This document shows, in pieces, positions 63,688 through 64,000 of a stretch of DNA of 64,000 nt. The notes beneath the pieces are model-generated. The model searched no databases. It was not told the DNA's origin and was given only the letters and a program-made list of their open reading frames with translations. The position numbers and the translations under genes are program-made. The stretch is taken from assembly GCF_016907715.1 (NCBI RefSeq), contig NZ_JAFBCM010000001.1, forward strand, positions 3,720,001 to 3,784,000. Direction: 5' to 3'. Origin of the DNA: Tenggerimyces flavus. GTDB lineage: Bacteria; Actinomycetota; Actinomycetes; Propionibacteriales; Actinopolymorphaceae. Position 1 is the first letter of the stretch; each line of letters opens with the position of its first letter.

Positions 63688-64000
63688 CAGCGGTGCTCCC
63701 TCGAACGGACACGGACGACGGCCGGGTCCGGAGAGAGTTGGGGGGTTGGAGCTCTCCCGGGCCCGGCCGTGCCGGTGGATGGCTTCGGCCGTGTCTGGCA
63801 AAGATCGCCTGGCGCGCGACACCCCACATCCCGTCTGGCCGCGGTGCACATCGTCACCCATACAACCAGTATGAGTTCCTCCTGCACCACGCCCATACGG
63901 GCGCGGGGCGCCGCGCGCCATCGCGCTACGCGCGATGACCGGCGCTATTTGCCAGACACGACCCAGGCCACAGTCACCATAGATAGATTTCGTAGACCAT
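63688..64000. other. Right-edge stretch without a gene
   Basis: No credible gene is seen in the last 313 bases. They hold the inverted-repeat element at 63787-63963 and probably the promoter of the small minus-strand gene. Confidence 0.5.
63787..63963. mobile_element. 177-base MITE-like element with 16-base terminal inverted repeats
   Basis: GGCCGTGTCTGGCAAA at 63787-63802 and TTTGCCAGACACGACC at 63948-63963 are inverted with 15 of 16 matches. The inside is itself partly palindromic (GCGCCATCGCGC, ACGCGCGATG) and codes for nothing. No target duplication was obvious. The left 37 bases recur at 61631-61667. Confidence 0.55.

Overview
The window is high-GC DNA (by eye about 70 percent) with actinobacterial gene style: many GTG starts, four-base ATGA or GTGA overlaps, Tat signal peptides, and the conserved rimP-nusA-ylxR-infB-DUF503-rbfA-truB-ribF-rpsO-pnp-M16-dapB order. 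It suggests a soil-type actinomycete; the sequence does not let me name a genus.

Layout. 1-5475 is a minus-strand peptide/nickel-type ABC importer operon (dppA-B-C-D, then dppF running off the left edge), with about 600 bases of stacked palindromic repeats lying between dppD and dppF. 5594-13761 holds two GNAT/kinase genes, a TerC membrane protein, a HAD phosphatase, a drug exporter with its divergent TetR repressor, a secreted phosphodiesterase-like enzyme, a small lectin and a Fic toxin with a two-part antitoxin. 13791-23935 is a reductive pyrimidine (uracil/thymine) catabolic cluster: NCS1 transporter, dihydropyrimidinase, beta-ureidopropionase, class III aminotransferase, CoA-acylating semialdehyde dehydrogenase, PucR regulator and an LLM oxidoreductase. 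No recognisable dihydropyrimidine dehydrogenase is present.

23951-27250 is a nest of insertions: an IS110-type element sits just behind the stop codon of an IS1380-type transposase, and that IS1380 element has in turn cut a dispersed hairpin repeat, leaving a 5-base target duplication. 27197-27740 is the first copy of a long non-coding repeat whose core is a 114-base, strongly self-complementary element. 27926-37163 carries a secreted sialidase-like lectin enzyme, small accessory genes, two tandem XRE/NTPase/TPR regulators and two ferritin-like or lipoprotein genes.

37193-46607 is the translation/RNA core operon. 46608-48049 is gene-free and made of repeats: the second copy of the long repeat, a 41-base tandem triplication and several palindromes. 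48050-52112 is an accessory insert (PhoD-type phosphatase with a coupled discoidin protein, a membrane protein, a TetR regulator and a broken gene start). 52285-57196 resumes the core locus (rpsO, pnp, M16 protease, dapB). 57304-63687 is accessory: beta-1,3-glucanase, Calx-beta protein, GNAT, I42-type protease inhibitor, cysteine-desulfurase-like enzyme, CGNR and LacI regulators. The right edge holds a small inverted-repeat element.

The most distinctive property of the window is its density of palindromic repeat families (labelled A-E below), several with compensatory base changes between copies. A second notable signal is a pair of short matches between the upstream end of the IS110 element and both sides of its own insertion site, which looks like a bridge-RNA target-binding loop.
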